A stretch of 64,000 nucleotides of DNA from a marine actinobacterium MedAcidi-G3 (GTDB taxonomy: Bacteria; Actinomycetota; Acidimicrobiia; Acidimicrobiales; Poriferisodalaceae). Position 1 is the first letter of the stretch; every line of letters starts with the position of its first letter. This document shows, in pieces, positions 33,637-42,035 of the stretch. The notes beneath the pieces were generated by a model. That model saw only the letters and a program-made list of their open reading frames with translations, did not search any database and had not been told where the DNA came from. The position numbers and the translations under genes were made by a program. Location: NCBI GenBank assembly GCA_000817105.1, contig JUEP01000007.1, forward strand, positions 52,811 to 116,810, written 5' to 3'.

Positions 33637-34066
33637 TTATCCGCACCCAAGTGACTTATTGCCTCACAGACCTCCTTTTTTGTTATGTGACGAGATCGTT
33701 GATTTGAAGCCTGGAGTGTCATGCACGGCGCTATGGCATCTCAGTGGGAATGAGAGCTTCTTTGCAGGCCATTTCCCTGGTCGCCCAACCTTACCGGGAG
33801 TCCTCATCGTTGAATCGCTTGCCCAAACGGCTGGCTTAGCAGCGCTTAGTGCCGACGAGTTCGCAGGAAAACTGCCTTTGTTTGGAGGAATCGACAAAGC
33901 TCGCTTCCGGCGGCAAGTGGTTCCGGGTGAAACAGTGACCCTCACAGCACATCTGGGAAAGATGTCGCGAATGGCTGGCAAAGCGACTGGCGAAGCCTCT
34001 GTGGGTGGCGAAGTGGCATGTAAAGCAGAAATGATGTTTATTATCGCTAATGCTGCGGATCTATAG
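33629..34066 (+). CDS. fabZ: 3-hydroxyacyl-ACP dehydratase
   Basis: About 145 residues from GTG 33629 (GGAGG six nt upstream); the ORF track start is too early. Hot-dog fold with LLPHRPPFLLCDEIVDL, FFAGHFPGRPTLPGVLIVESLAQTAG carrying the catalytic His and Glu, and KARFRRQVVPGETV. It removes water from 3-hydroxyacyl-ACP in fatty acid elongation. It sits about 1 kb from the fab operon, on the opposite strand, separated by azlCD. Confidence 0.95.
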   Translation: MSSYPHPSDLLPHRPPFLLCDEIVDLKPGVSCTALWHLSGNESFFAGHFPGRPTLPGVLIVESLAQTAGLAALSADEFAGKLPLFGGIDKARFRRQVVPGETVTLTAHLGKMSRMAGKATGEASVGGEVACKAEMMFIIANAADL

Positions 34067-34069
34067 CTT
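34064..34069 (+). promoter_or_regulatory. Leaderless -10 (TAGCTT) for azlC
   Basis: TAGCTT begins within the fabZ stop codon and is followed by 6 nt and GTG at 34076. Confidence 0.5.
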
Positions 34070-34075
34070 CGGGTA

Positions 34076-34774
34076 GTGACAGTGAGCGAGTGGTTGAAGG
34101 CAACTTGGACTCGTCAGCACCAACGCGATGGCTTTTTGCTTGGGTTAGCGGTAGGCATATTTGGGATCACATTTGGGGTTCTTTCTATCTCCGCAGGATT
34201 AGCTGAGTGGCAGGCAGTCGCAATGTCCCTGTTTATGTTCACTGGAGCATCACAGTTCGCTGCTGTTGGAGTAATCGACGCAGGAGGTAACCCGGTTTCG
34301 GCCCTTGGGACTGCGCTGCTCTTGGCAGCACGCAACGGTGCTTATGCGCTGTCAGTGGGCAAGATTATGCCACCTGGAAAAGGCAGGAAGCTACTTGCTG
34401 CACAGCTAGTAATTGACGAGAGCAGCGCAATGGCTCAAGCTCAGCCAACTCTCAGAGAGGCTCAAGAAGCATTCTGGACAACGGGGTTATCGGTTTTCGT
34501 CTTTTGGAATTTAGGAACTCTTATTGGTGTGCTAGTTGGCGGGATTATTGGTGATCCAATGGTCTGGGGTCTTGATGCAGCCTTTCCTGCAGCGTTCTTT
34601 GCGTTGTTGCTGCCTCATTTAAACAAGCGCGAGAAACGCAGGTCGGCTTTCATTGGGGCCGCAATCGCTATGGTTGCCATCCCCGTTTTGCCTTCCGGTC
34701 TTCCAGTGGTTCTAGCGGGTTTTGGCGCAGTAGTAGGGGCGAGAGCTAGAACGAAGAGACAGGGTCAAAACTGA
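34076..34774 (+). CDS. azlC: AzlC-family branched-chain amino acid exporter, large subunit
   Basis: 232 residues with about seven membrane segments. GFLLGLAVGIFGITFGVLSISAGL and MSLFMFTGASQFAAVGVIDAGG are AzlC signature stretches. With AzlD it forms an exporter of branched-chain or related amino acids (azaleucine resistance in Bacillus; BrnFE in Corynebacterium). Its stop shares one nt with the azlD start. Confidence 0.92.
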   Translation: MTVSEWLKATWTRQHQRDGFLLGLAVGIFGITFGVLSISAGLAEWQAVAMSLFMFTGASQFAAVGVIDAGGNPVSALGTALLLAARNGAYALSVGKIMPPGKGRKLLAAQLVIDESSAMAQAQPTLREAQEAFWTTGLSVFVFWNLGTLIGVLVGGIIGDPMVWGLDAAFPAAFFALLLPHLNKREKRRSAFIGAAIAMVAIPVLPSGLPVVLAGFGAVVGARARTKRQGQN

Positions 34775-35073
34775 TGACGTGGTGGTTGCTTGCGGGGCTA
34801 CTAATAGGGTGCTATTTCTTCAAAGTTGCCGGACTTTTTGTGGCGGAAAATTCTCGTCTCTCGCCCTGGGCAGACAGGTTTCTCAGTTGTTTGACGCCCG
34901 CTGTCTTGTCTGGCTTGATAATTGTCCAGACATTTGATTTTGGTGGTGAATTGGCGATGGGTGCGCTCACTGTTGGAGTAGCAACTGGAGCCGCTGCGGC
35001 CTTATTGAAAGCTCCGCTAGCAGTTGTATTGGTGGTGGCCTCTGCAACCACAGCTGTTACTCGGTTGTTTTGA
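34774..35073 (+). CDS. azlD: AzlD-family small exporter subunit
   Basis: 99 residues with three to four membrane helices (WWLLAGLLIGCYFFKVAGLFV, LTPAVLSGLIIVQTF, LAVVLVVASATTAVTRLF). This size, hydropathy and the position right after azlC identify it as the small partner of the exporter. It ends 7 nt before the convergent fabF stop. Confidence 0.9.
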   Translation: MTWWLLAGLLIGCYFFKVAGLFVAENSRLSPWADRFLSCLTPAVLSGLIIVQTFDFGGELAMGALTVGVATGAAAALLKAPLAVVLVVASATTAVTRLF

Positions 35074-35080
35074 ACTTCTG

Positions 35081-36259
35081 TTAGTTAACGGGGGCTAGAA
35101 CAATAGAGCCGTTGTGGCCGCCGAAACCGAATGAGTTCGACATTGAAGGCCCTGGTTCCCATTCCAAACCGCTACCAGTAACGATATTAAAACCAGCCAT
35201 TTCGGGGTCCCGATTCACGAAGCCAGCAGTAGGTGGTATCTGTTTGTGAAGGAATGACAATAGAACAGCCGTGGCTTCAATTGCTCCGGCTGCACCAAGA
35301 GCGTGTCCGGTTACTCCCTTAGTTGAAGTCACCGGCGGACCATCCTCGCCAAACAGTTTCGATAATGCTTCTGCCTCGGCTGCATCGTTCAACGGTGTGG
35401 AAGTCCCATGAGCGTTGACTGAGGCGATATCGGTGCTCGCCAGCCCAGAGTCTTCTATGGCTAGCTGCATGCAGCGAAGGGCGCCATCGCCGCCGGGAGC
35501 CGGTGCGGTTATGTGGTGTGCGTCAGCGGTCGATCCGGATCCAAGGACCTCTCCATAGATATTGGCTCCTCTAGATTGCGCCGAACTCATCTCTTCTAGA
35601 ACCAAAGTTGCAGAACCTTCGGTCATCATGAAGCCATCTCTATCTTTGTCAAAAGGCTTTGACTGGCCAGAAGAAGATAATGCTGTCATGTTTTGAAAGC
35701 CAGCCATGCCAACGGGCGACATAACAGACTCAGTTCCTCCGGAGACCACGACGTCCGCGTAGCCCATTTGGATTAAACGTGTTGCGTAACCAATTGCATG
35801 TGTGCTTGCAGCGCAAGCGGTGGTGATCGTCTCATTAGGGCCCTGCAGTCCGAAACGCATAGAGATGGCTGCGCCTGGAGCGTTGGGCATGATCATCGGA
35901 ACCATAAATGGAGAAACTCGGCGCTCTCCCTTCCGATCATGAACAAGAACCTGTTCCTCGAAGGTTTGAAGTCCCCCAACTCCGGTTGCGTAGATGACAC
36001 CGCATCGAGCAGGGTCGGAGCTGAGCTCGCCTGCATCCTCAAGCGCCATGGCAGCGGTTGCGGTGGCCATCTGCTGAGAACGGTCGGCCCGGCGGGCTTC
36101 TTTAGGGTTGTCGTAATAGGGGAGTGGGTCGAAATCGTGGACCCGGCGCTCACCTTCAGGCGCCGCCGAATTCAAGCCGTGCCAGAAAGCTTCGAGACCG
36201 GTGCCAGCGCAGGAAACGACCCCGAGGCCGACAATAGCTACCCTGCGCCGATCACTCAC
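35081..36259 (-). CDS. fabF: 3-oxoacyl-ACP synthase II
   Basis: Decarboxylating condensing enzyme for fatty acid elongation. 392 residues from GTG 36259. Catalytic triad: TACAASTHAIG (Cys), NAHGTSTPLND (His) and KGVTGHALGAAG (His, with Lys). The C-terminal SFGFGGHNGS is the family end. It overlaps acpP by 4 nt and is the last gene of fabD-fabH-fabG-acpP-fabF. Confidence 0.97.
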   Translation of the reverse strand: MSDRRRVAIVGLGVVSCAGTGLEAFWHGLNSAAPEGERRVHDFDPLPYYDNPKEARRADRSQQMATATAAMALEDAGELSSDPARCGVIYATGVGGLQTFEEQVLVHDRKGERRVSPFMVPMIMPNAPGAAISMRFGLQGPNETITTACAASTHAIGYATRLIQMGYADVVVSGGTESVMSPVGMAGFQNMTALSSSGQSKPFDKDRDGFMMTEGSATLVLEEMSSAQSRGANIYGEVLGSGSTADAHHITAPAPGGDGALRCMQLAIEDSGLASTDIASVNAHGTSTPLNDAAEAEALSKLFGEDGPPVTSTKGVTGHALGAAGAIEATAVLLSFLHKQIPPTAGFVNRDPEMAGFNIVTGSGLEWEPGPSMSNSFGFGGHNGSIVLAPVN

Positions 36260-36489
36260 AGTTTCGACTCAACAAGAGTTACAGCGTCGCCCACGGTGGC
36301 TACGTCAGATAGCTCTTCTTCTTCGACAGTAATGTCGAACTCTTCTTCAAGAGCCATTACTAGCTCAACCAAGTCGAGGCTATCCGCGTCAAGATCATCG
36401 GCAAAGTTTGCTTCGGGGGTTACAGCGGATGCGTCTACTGCGAGTACCTCCACGGCACATTTTTTGAATCGCTCGAAGTTGTCACTCAT
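36256..36489 (-). CDS. acpP: Acyl carrier protein
   Basis: 77 residues, very acidic. The phosphopantetheine Ser is in DDLDADSLDLVELVMALEEEFDI. ATG at 36489 has AAGGA upstream; the ORF track frame starts 26 codons earlier without need. Carries growing fatty acyl chains for the neighbouring Fab enzymes. Confidence 0.97.
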   Translation of the reverse strand: MSDNFERFKKCAVEVLAVDASAVTPEANFADDLDADSLDLVELVMALEEEFDITVEEEELSDVATVGDAVTLVESKL

Positions 36490-36538
36490 TGAGGTGTTCC
36501 TTGTGTGATTGGACAATGCGAAGTGTAGATGAATTGAG

Positions 36539-37252
36539 TCAGTGGCCCATGCCAAGTCCGCCATCAATTGGGATTACAGCGCCCGTTACATAAGCAGCTG
36601 ATTCCGAAGCAAGAAAGGCGATCATCTCGGCAATTTCGTTTGGCAGCGCAGCTCGGCCCAATGGAACCTGGTCCTTAATAGCGTCTTGTTGCTCCTCAGT
36701 CAGAGAAGCAAACATTTCTGTCTCCACTGGACCCGGAGATACGACATTTGCGGTGATATTTCGAGAACCTAATTCTCTCGCCATAGATCTGGCCATACCG
36801 ATGAGCCCAGCTTTACTTGCCGCGTAGTTGACCTGGCCGGCTGACCCTAAGAGACCCACTACCGAGGAAACGAAAATCAGACGTCCCCAGCGAGCTCTGA
36901 GCATGGCTCGAGCTGCTCTTCGAGCCATGCGGTAAGACCCTGTCAAGTTGGTGTCTATAACGTCGGCGAAATCCTCATCAGACATGCGTAAAAGAAGTTG
37001 GTCACGGGTGATCCCAGCGTTGGCGATCAGCACTTCTACCGAGCCAAGGTGGGACTCGATTGACTCGAATGCTGTCTCGATGGCTTCTGAGTCTGTTTGG
37101 TCACAAGCGATTGACAAGATTCGGTCGTCGAAAGGTTCGGAACTTCGAGACGTAACAGCGACTCTGTGTCCCCGGTCGGCTAGCAATTGCGCTGAGGCTA
37201 GACCGATACCTCTGTTGCCTCCCGTGATAAGGATGGTCTTTGCCTCCGTCAT
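36539..37252 (-). CDS. fabG: 3-oxoacyl-ACP reductase
   Basis: About 237 residues, SDR family. ILITGGNRGIGLASA (NADPH site), LIANAGITRDQLLLRMSDEDF, the Ser in FVSSVVG and the YAASKAGLIGM active site. It reduces 3-oxoacyl-ACP. The proper start is ATG at 37252, overlapping the fabH stop as ATGA; the ORF track begins far upstream inside fabH. Confidence 0.96.
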   Translation of the reverse strand: MTEAKTILITGGNRGIGLASAQLLADRGHRVAVTSRSSEPFDDRILSIACDQTDSEAIETAFESIESHLGSVEVLIANAGITRDQLLLRMSDEDFADVIDTNLTGSYRMARRAARAMLRARWGRLIFVSSVVGLLGSAGQVNYAASKAGLIGMARSMARELGSRNITANVVSPGPVETEMFASLTEEQQDAIKDQVPLGRAALPNEIAEMIAFLASESAAYVTGAVIPIDGGLGMGH

Positions 37253-38193
37253 ACTCCATCCCAAGTCATGACGGCGGCGGCCGAAGTCATGCCCGCCCCA
37301 AAGCCAACGAGAAGAAGGTTGTCTCCCTGTTTGACTCGGCCTTGAGACCATGCATCTTCTAGAGCTAGTGGTATTGACGCAGAAGAAGTGTTGCCGGTTC
37401 TATGGATCACCATAGAGGTCTTCTCGTATGGAATTCCCAGACGCTTGCATGACGCCTCGACTATGCGCACATTCGCTTGATGAGGAACTACAAGGTCTAT
37501 GTCGTTGGGAGTGAGATTTGCCATCTCGAGGGACCGGTTAGCTGCGTTCTCCATAGCTAGTACCGCATTTTTGAAGATCACTTTTCCCGCCATCTCGATT
37601 TTTCCGTCAAAATCGCAAAACAGCGCATCTTCTAATGCCCCGTTGCTGTCGACATGCCAACCATGCAGATCTCCTGGGCCATCGGTTTTTTCGATGACTG
37701 CCGCACCTGCTCCGTCTGCAAAGAGTATGCAGGTGGTTCGATCAGTCCAGTCAGTAATTCGTGACAGAGTTTCAGCTCCTATCACTAATATTCGGTTGTG
37801 GCCCATTTGGATGAAGCCATGGGCGGCTATCAGGGCATACACGAATCCGGAACACGCAGCATTCAGATCCATAGCTCCACAACTCAGTCCGAGGAGTTCT
37901 TGAACAGTTGAAGCCGTGGCTGGCACTTGACGGTCTGGGCTAGTCGTAGCGAGGATGAGTAGGTCGATAGTTGAGGGATCAATACCTGACCGATCAATAG
38001 CCATTTGTGCAGCTTCGGCAGCGAGACCTGCGGTAGTTCCACCTATTCGACGTTCATGTACTCCGGAACGGTCGACAATCCACTGATGGTCGGTGTCTAC
38101 CATCTGTTCTAGGTCATGGTTGGTGACTACTTTGTCTGGCAATGCAGTTCCGATAGAGAGCATTCGGGCACCGGCTGTAAGTTTTGAAGTCAT
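37249..38193 (-). CDS. fabH: 3-oxoacyl-ACP synthase III
   Basis: Starts fatty acid chains by condensing an acyl-CoA with malonyl-ACP. 314 residues. MDLNAACSGFVYAL (Cys), LVVPHQANVRIVEA (His) and IHRTGNTSSASIPLAL (Asn) form the catalytic set. In actinobacteria FabH often prefers branched primers; this cannot be told here. It lies 10 nt after fabD. Confidence 0.96.
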   Translation of the reverse strand: MTSKLTAGARMLSIGTALPDKVVTNHDLEQMVDTDHQWIVDRSGVHERRIGGTTAGLAAEAAQMAIDRSGIDPSTIDLLILATTSPDRQVPATASTVQELLGLSCGAMDLNAACSGFVYALIAAHGFIQMGHNRILVIGAETLSRITDWTDRTTCILFADGAGAAVIEKTDGPGDLHGWHVDSNGALEDALFCDFDGKIEMAGKVIFKNAVLAMENAANRSLEMANLTPNDIDLVVPHQANVRIVEASCKRLGIPYEKTSMVIHRTGNTSSASIPLALEDAWSQGRVKQGDNLLLVGFGAGMTSAAAVMTWDGV

Positions 38194-38203
38194 TGCTGGT
38201 TAC

Positions 38204-39382
38204 TCACCTCGTCCGTAGCCATGCAATCGGCTGTCTGGCTGTTACCCGCTCGCTCTCCAACGCCATGAATTCCATGAGAATCCCGGCGAAAGGGGAGCGT
38301 ACTTCCTCTTCAGCTACCCATCCCACCACATCGCCCACATTAACTGGTTGTTTGTCGCTCAGATCTGGTTTGGGAACGAAGACTCCAGCGCAAGGGCTGA
38401 CAACCAAGCGTTCAGTTACATATAGGTGTTCCCCAGCTCCATTGTCGGTTTGCCCCAAAGACCCTAGGTCGGTGACGGCGGCCAAGAGAGTGTCTACATC
38501 TTGTGGTGTCGCCACTGACAACGTATTTGCGTCTTTTAGCGTGCGTTTAGCCATGCCTGTGAGGACAGTGCCAGGGCCCAGTTCGACGAATGTCGAGCAA
38601 CCCATTTCTTGGAGCCCATAGAGAGTTTGTCTCCACTGAACGGGACTACAGAGTTGGCTCGCTAAAAGTTGGGGCCACTCTTCAGCTTCTGTTCGAGCTG
38701 AGGCGTCGACGTTCGCTATTACTGGTATTGCAGGTGCCCGTACTTCGACTTCCGCTAACGCTTTACGCAAGCGATCTCTAGCCGGTGCCATAAACGGTGT
38801 GTGGAAAGCTCCTCCCACTGGAAGACCCATGGCTCTTTTGGCTCCGAGCTCCTTGGCTTTCTCACCCGCGTCTGTAACAGCGATCGGGGACCCTGCTATG
38901 ACGACCTGGCCTGGCGCGTTGTAATTGGCTACCCAAACGTCTCCGTCAACTCTTGCGCATGCTGTCACCACCAGATCGTCGTCTAAGCCGAGCACGGCGG
39001 CCATAGTCCCGTCTTGTTCGTCGGCCGCCACTTGCATTGCTTCGCCGCGTTCTGCAACGAGTCGGACTGCATCCTCAAAGGAAAGAGCCCCGCTTGCGCA
39101 AAGAGCGCTGTACTCACCTAAAGAGTGACCAGCTGTGAGGTTCGGGGCGACTCCGGTTCGCTCTACAGCATCTAGAACGACCATGCTCAGAACGAAAGTA
39201 GTTAGTTGGCTGTTTCTGGTTTGTTTAAGTTCCTCAGCGTCTGCATGAAGTAGTAGTTGGCTGACATCCCGTCCGCAGGCTTGAGAGGCTTCATCCACGA
39301 GTTCCCAACTTTCGTGATCCACCCACTCTGAACCCATTGAGGGTTTTTGTGAGCCTTGACCAGGAAATGTAAATGCAAGCAC
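38204..39382 (-). CDS. fabD: Malonyl-CoA:ACP transacylase with C-terminal biotinyl-like domain
   Basis: 392 residues, about 80 longer than usual FabD. The first 300 are the transacylase: FTFPGQGSQKPSMG, AGHSLGEYSAL with the nucleophile Ser, and GGAFHTPFM with the catalytic His. From about residue 315 the tail reads VVSPCAGVFVPKP...VNVGDVVGWVAEEEVRSPFAGILMEFMAL...QPIAWLR, which has the pseudo-symmetric beta-hammerhead pattern of BCCP/lipoyl domains but lacks the (A/V)MKM hairpin and its biotinylated Lys. GTG at 39382 has GGGAGG upstream. First gene of the fab operon. Confidence 0.95.
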   Translation of the reverse strand: MLAFTFPGQGSQKPSMGSEWVDHESWELVDEASQACGRDVSQLLLHADAEELKQTRNSQLTTFVLSMVVLDAVERTGVAPNLTAGHSLGEYSALCASGALSFEDAVRLVAERGEAMQVAADEQDGTMAAVLGLDDDLVVTACARVDGDVWVANYNAPGQVVIAGSPIAVTDAGEKAKELGAKRAMGLPVGGAFHTPFMAPARDRLRKALAEVEVRAPAIPVIANVDASARTEAEEWPQLLASQLCSPVQWRQTLYGLQEMGCSTFVELGPGTVLTGMAKRTLKDANTLSVATPQDVDTLLAAVTDLGSLGQTDNGAGEHLYVTERLVVSPCAGVFVPKPDLSDKQPVNVGDVVGWVAEEEVRSPFAGILMEFMALESERVTARQPIAWLRTR

Positions 39383-39581
39383 GCAGCCTCCCTAGGCGGT
39401 CATTTTCTTGAAAGTTGGACCGCACTTTGGCCCGAAAGGTTTCACATGGTCATGCGAAACTTATCGACCATGGCTGTATCTAGAGAATACGGGAAACATT
39501 GATCGCAAGGTGGGAATGATGGCAATCTCATCAAAGAACATTCAGAAATAGTCTTTTTGACAGGTAACCTCAGCCTTTGTC

Positions 39582-39664
39582 GCCCGGGTGGTGGAATGGC
39601 AGACACGGAGGATTCAAAATCCTTTGCCCTCACGGGCGTGCGGGTTCAAATCCCGCTCCGGGCA
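39582..39664 (+). tRNA. tRNA-Leu, anticodon CAA
   Basis: The 83-nt cloverleaf begins GCCCGGG and ends TCCGGGC plus discriminator A. The anticodon arm GAGGA-TTCAAAA-TCCTT gives CAA (reads UUG). The long variable arm TGCCCTCACGGGCGTG and the T arm GCGGG-TTCAAAT-CCCGC are typical of tRNA-Leu. The 3-prime CCA is not encoded (followed by cga). The 199-nt stretch between it and fabD holds promoter sequence only, as far as I can see. Confidence 0.97.
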
Positions 39665-39709
39665 CGAAATCTGCTCAGACCGACGCTGCAAAGCCTCTGT
39701 CGTAGCATC

Positions 39710-39715
39710 TAGCTT
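39710..39715 (+). promoter_or_regulatory. Leaderless -10 (TAGCTT) for the PECR-like SDR
   Basis: TAGCTT, 6 nt, ATG at 39722, independent of the tRNA just upstream. Confidence 0.6.
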
Positions 39716-39721
39716 GTCGAT

Positions 39722-40582
39722 ATGACCCTTGATCCCTACTCTTCTTGGACCGATAGCGACTTGGCATCGTTACCTCACGGTTTTAAAGATGACTTGTACC
39801 AAGACCAGGTCGCTCTAGTGACTGGAGGGGCAGGCGGCATCGGAAGGGCAATTTGTATGCTCTTGGGCCGTCTTGGGGCCCGAGTCGTGGCTTGCGGCCG
39901 GGACCAAGCCAAGTTGGAGGAGTTACAAGAGTCCTTGGGACGTGAGGGTATTGATGTATTAACGGTTCAGGCAAATGTTCGCGAACCGGAAGAAGTGACG
40001 GATCTGGTAAACACCATTTGGGCCGAGTGCGGTTCGCTGGACTTGGTAGTTAACAATGCTGGAGGCCAGTTTGCGGCCCCGGCGATGGACATTTCACCCA
40101 AAGGCTGGGCTGCTGTAGTCGAAACGAATTTGTATGGTCCGTGGTTTGTGATGCAGAAAGCGGCAGAGTCTTGGATTCGAAAAGATTATGCCGGTTCGAT
40201 CGTGAATATCGGGACGATCACGGGACGTGCCTCTGTTGGGATACCTCACACTGCTGCTGCACGGGCTGGGGCTGAGGGTCTGTCAGCTTCGCTAAGCGTT
40301 GAATGGGCGCCCCATGGAATACGCATCAACACTGTTGCTGTTGGTGTTGTTCGGAGTCCGGGGTTAGTTAACTATCCGAAAGAAGCTCGTTCGTCGTTTG
40401 ATCACAACCCACAGCGACGGTTAGGCGATGTTCAAGACGTTGCACAAGCAGTAGCTTTTCTTGGCTCGTCGACTACGGCATCCTTTGTCACGGGTGAAAC
40501 CTTTCACGTGGCGGGCGGGGAGCAGGTGTGGGGGGAATATTGGGCCTTAGGTAAACCGAATTATTTTCAGGTTGAAGAGTGA
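39722..40582 (+). CDS. SDR-family enoyl-CoA reductase-like protein (PECR type)
   Basis: 286 residues. The dinucleotide motif VTGGAGGIGRAICM and VVNNAGGQF are standard SDR, but the usual YxxxK is absent: the active-site stretch is HTAAARAGAEGLSASLSVEWAPHGIRIN. This replacement closely matches peroxisomal trans-2-enoyl-CoA reductase ([21 protein letters not shown]) and the 2,4-dienoyl-CoA reductase branch, so I infer reduction of an enoyl- or dienoyl-CoA. The last 20 residues are a family-like tail after the GG of VAGGEQVW. Confidence 0.9.
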   Translation: MTLDPYSSWTDSDLASLPHGFKDDLYQDQVALVTGGAGGIGRAICMLLGRLGARVVACGRDQAKLEELQESLGREGIDVLTVQANVREPEEVTDLVNTIWAECGSLDLVVNNAGGQFAAPAMDISPKGWAAVVETNLYGPWFVMQKAAESWIRKDYAGSIVNIGTITGRASVGIPHTAAARAGAEGLSASLSVEWAPHGIRINTVAVGVVRSPGLVNYPKEARSSFDHNPQRRLGDVQDVAQAVAFLGSSTTASFVTGETFHVAGGEQVWGEYWALGKPNYFQVEE

Positions 40583-40613
40583 GCAGAATACGAATAGTTG
40601 AGGAAATTAAAAC

Positions 40614-41609
40614 ATGACAGATCGAATAGACACCACGCGTCTGCAAGAAATGGCGCGGGCCTATACGGCATCTGCAGTGCTGTACGCCGCCTTAGACGTA
40701 GGACTTTTTACTCAGGTGAGTGAGGGATGTAGGACAGAAGACGCCTTAGTGGAAACAACTGGGCTGCGGGCGGTGGACGTTGACAGGCTTGTTTCTTGTG
40801 CCCTGAGTCTGGGTCTCCTCGATTGGAAGGACAACGAACTGTGGAATGCGCCTGATGTGGAGGCATACCTAGTTCAGGGGACAGATCGGTACGCAGGCCC
40901 TTGGATGATGTTTACTCGGCCCGATGTTCCTGGTTGGTTTCAGATGACGGAAAAGATGCGTGCCCCGGTTTCAACGAAACTTGGGATGTATGAGGATTTA
41001 ACTGTTGAGTCGGCACGCAAATATCACCAAGCGACTTCAAGTATCGGCTTTGGTGCGGCTAGGCGGTTTGTGCGCTCGGTCGATTTGTCTAACCGAAAAC
41101 ACTTACTTGATCTTGGAGGTGGGTCGGGTGCCTACAGCATTACTTGTGTCGAGCAGTTTGAGGGGCTTAGAGCGACTGTGCTTGATTTACCTCCAGTTGT
41201 CATTGCGACTCAGGAATATATAAATGATGCCGGGGTTGAAGACCGCGTGACGACGATAGGAGCAGATTTCACCCGAGGTGAATTCCCCTCACCCGTGGAC
41301 GTGGTGGTCATGGCGAGCAACTTGCCTATCTATAACAGAGAGGTAATTGGAGACGTAGTTGGTCGGGCTTTTCGAGCTCTGGAGTCAGGTGGCGAAATGC
41401 ACCTGATTGGCGAGATGATGGATAACGACCGTAAAGGACCAGTTGATGCTGCGATGTGGGGCATGAACGAATTAATTTGTGGTAGCGAAGGTCGCGCTCA
41501 CACTCGCGATGAATGTAAGGGCTACTTCAGTTCTGCTGGGTTTATTGACGTCGAGGTAACGGACTTCGTGGCGGGCACGCTTGTCCGCTGTGTTGGTACA
41601 AAGCCTTAG
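40614..41609 (+). CDS. O-methyltransferase, PF00891-like
   Basis: 331 residues. The N-terminal 100 residues form a helical/winged-helix dimerisation region (ASAVLYAALDVGLFTQVSEG, ALSLGLLDWKDNELWNAPDVEAYL) as in small-molecule O-methyltransferases such as hydroxyneurosporene or acetylserotonin O-MTs. The SAM site is HLLDLGGGSGAYSI, with ATVLDLPPVV and ALESGGEMHLIGEMM following. Substrate unknown. GAGGA precedes the ATG; it lies 31 nt after the SDR. Confidence 0.88.
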   Translation: MTDRIDTTRLQEMARAYTASAVLYAALDVGLFTQVSEGCRTEDALVETTGLRAVDVDRLVSCALSLGLLDWKDNELWNAPDVEAYLVQGTDRYAGPWMMFTRPDVPGWFQMTEKMRAPVSTKLGMYEDLTVESARKYHQATSSIGFGAARRFVRSVDLSNRKHLLDLGGGSGAYSITCVEQFEGLRATVLDLPPVVIATQEYINDAGVEDRVTTIGADFTRGEFPSPVDVVVMASNLPIYNREVIGDVVGRAFRALESGGEMHLIGEMMDNDRKGPVDAAMWGMNELICGSEGRAHTRDECKGYFSSAGFIDVEVTDFVAGTLVRCVGTKP

Positions 41610-41656
41610 GTCGCCATGTAGTAAACCGCTTGTTTGGCGGCTAGATTACCGGGCCC

Positions 41657-41941
41657 ATGTCCATCAGTTCTGTTGAGCGTCACCTCCGTCGCACAAACCA
41701 GCAAATCATCCGCTTACGTGCCGAATTATTGTTACTAGAAGAGCAATATGCTCACTTCTCTGACGAGGCTGAAACTGCGAGAATCCACGCGTTGGTTTCT
41801 GAAACGCCAATTTCAGAAAGAACGCGCCAACGAACAGCGCGACATGCTGATGTGGTTGGTCAAGAGCGAAATAAGCTCAAGCTTCGTATTGGTCAGTTGG
41901 AAGGAGCGCAAGACTTGCTGCTCGACCAGATGAATAGCTGA
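41657..41941 (+). CDS. Small coiled-coil protein, unknown function
   Basis: 94 residues, almost wholly helical and charged: SSVERHLRRTNQQIIRLRAELLLLEEQYAHFSDEAETAR and ERNKLKLRIGQLEGAQDLLLDQM have heptad spacing on either side of a short linker. A -10-like TAGATT is 9 nt before the ATG, giving a nearly leaderless RNA. It lies before the ANTAR regulator and may be coexpressed. Function unknown. Confidence 0.7.
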   Translation: MSISSVERHLRRTNQQIIRLRAELLLLEEQYAHFSDEAETARIHALVSETPISERTRQRTARHADVVGQERNKLKLRIGQLEGAQDLLLDQMNS

Positions 41942-41979
41942 TCTCGGATGTCTCGCAGATAGATCCTGGTCAGATTCGC

Positions 41980-41985
41980 TAGGGT
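41980..41985 (+). promoter_or_regulatory. Candidate -10 (TAGGGT) for the ANTAR regulator
   Basis: TAGGGT stands 56 nt before the TTG start; the leader would end in AAAGGA, a proper ribosome binding site. Confidence 0.4.
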
Positions 41986-42035
41986 TGTAGTCCGCACTTC
42001 TGGGGCCCTTGGCCTCACGATCCTAAAGGAACCTT

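Noticed and set aside
39557-39562. TTGACA as the -35 of the tRNA-Leu promoter
   Set aside because: It lies only 20 nt before the mature 5-prime end, leaving no room for a -10 and start; the real promoter must be further upstream.
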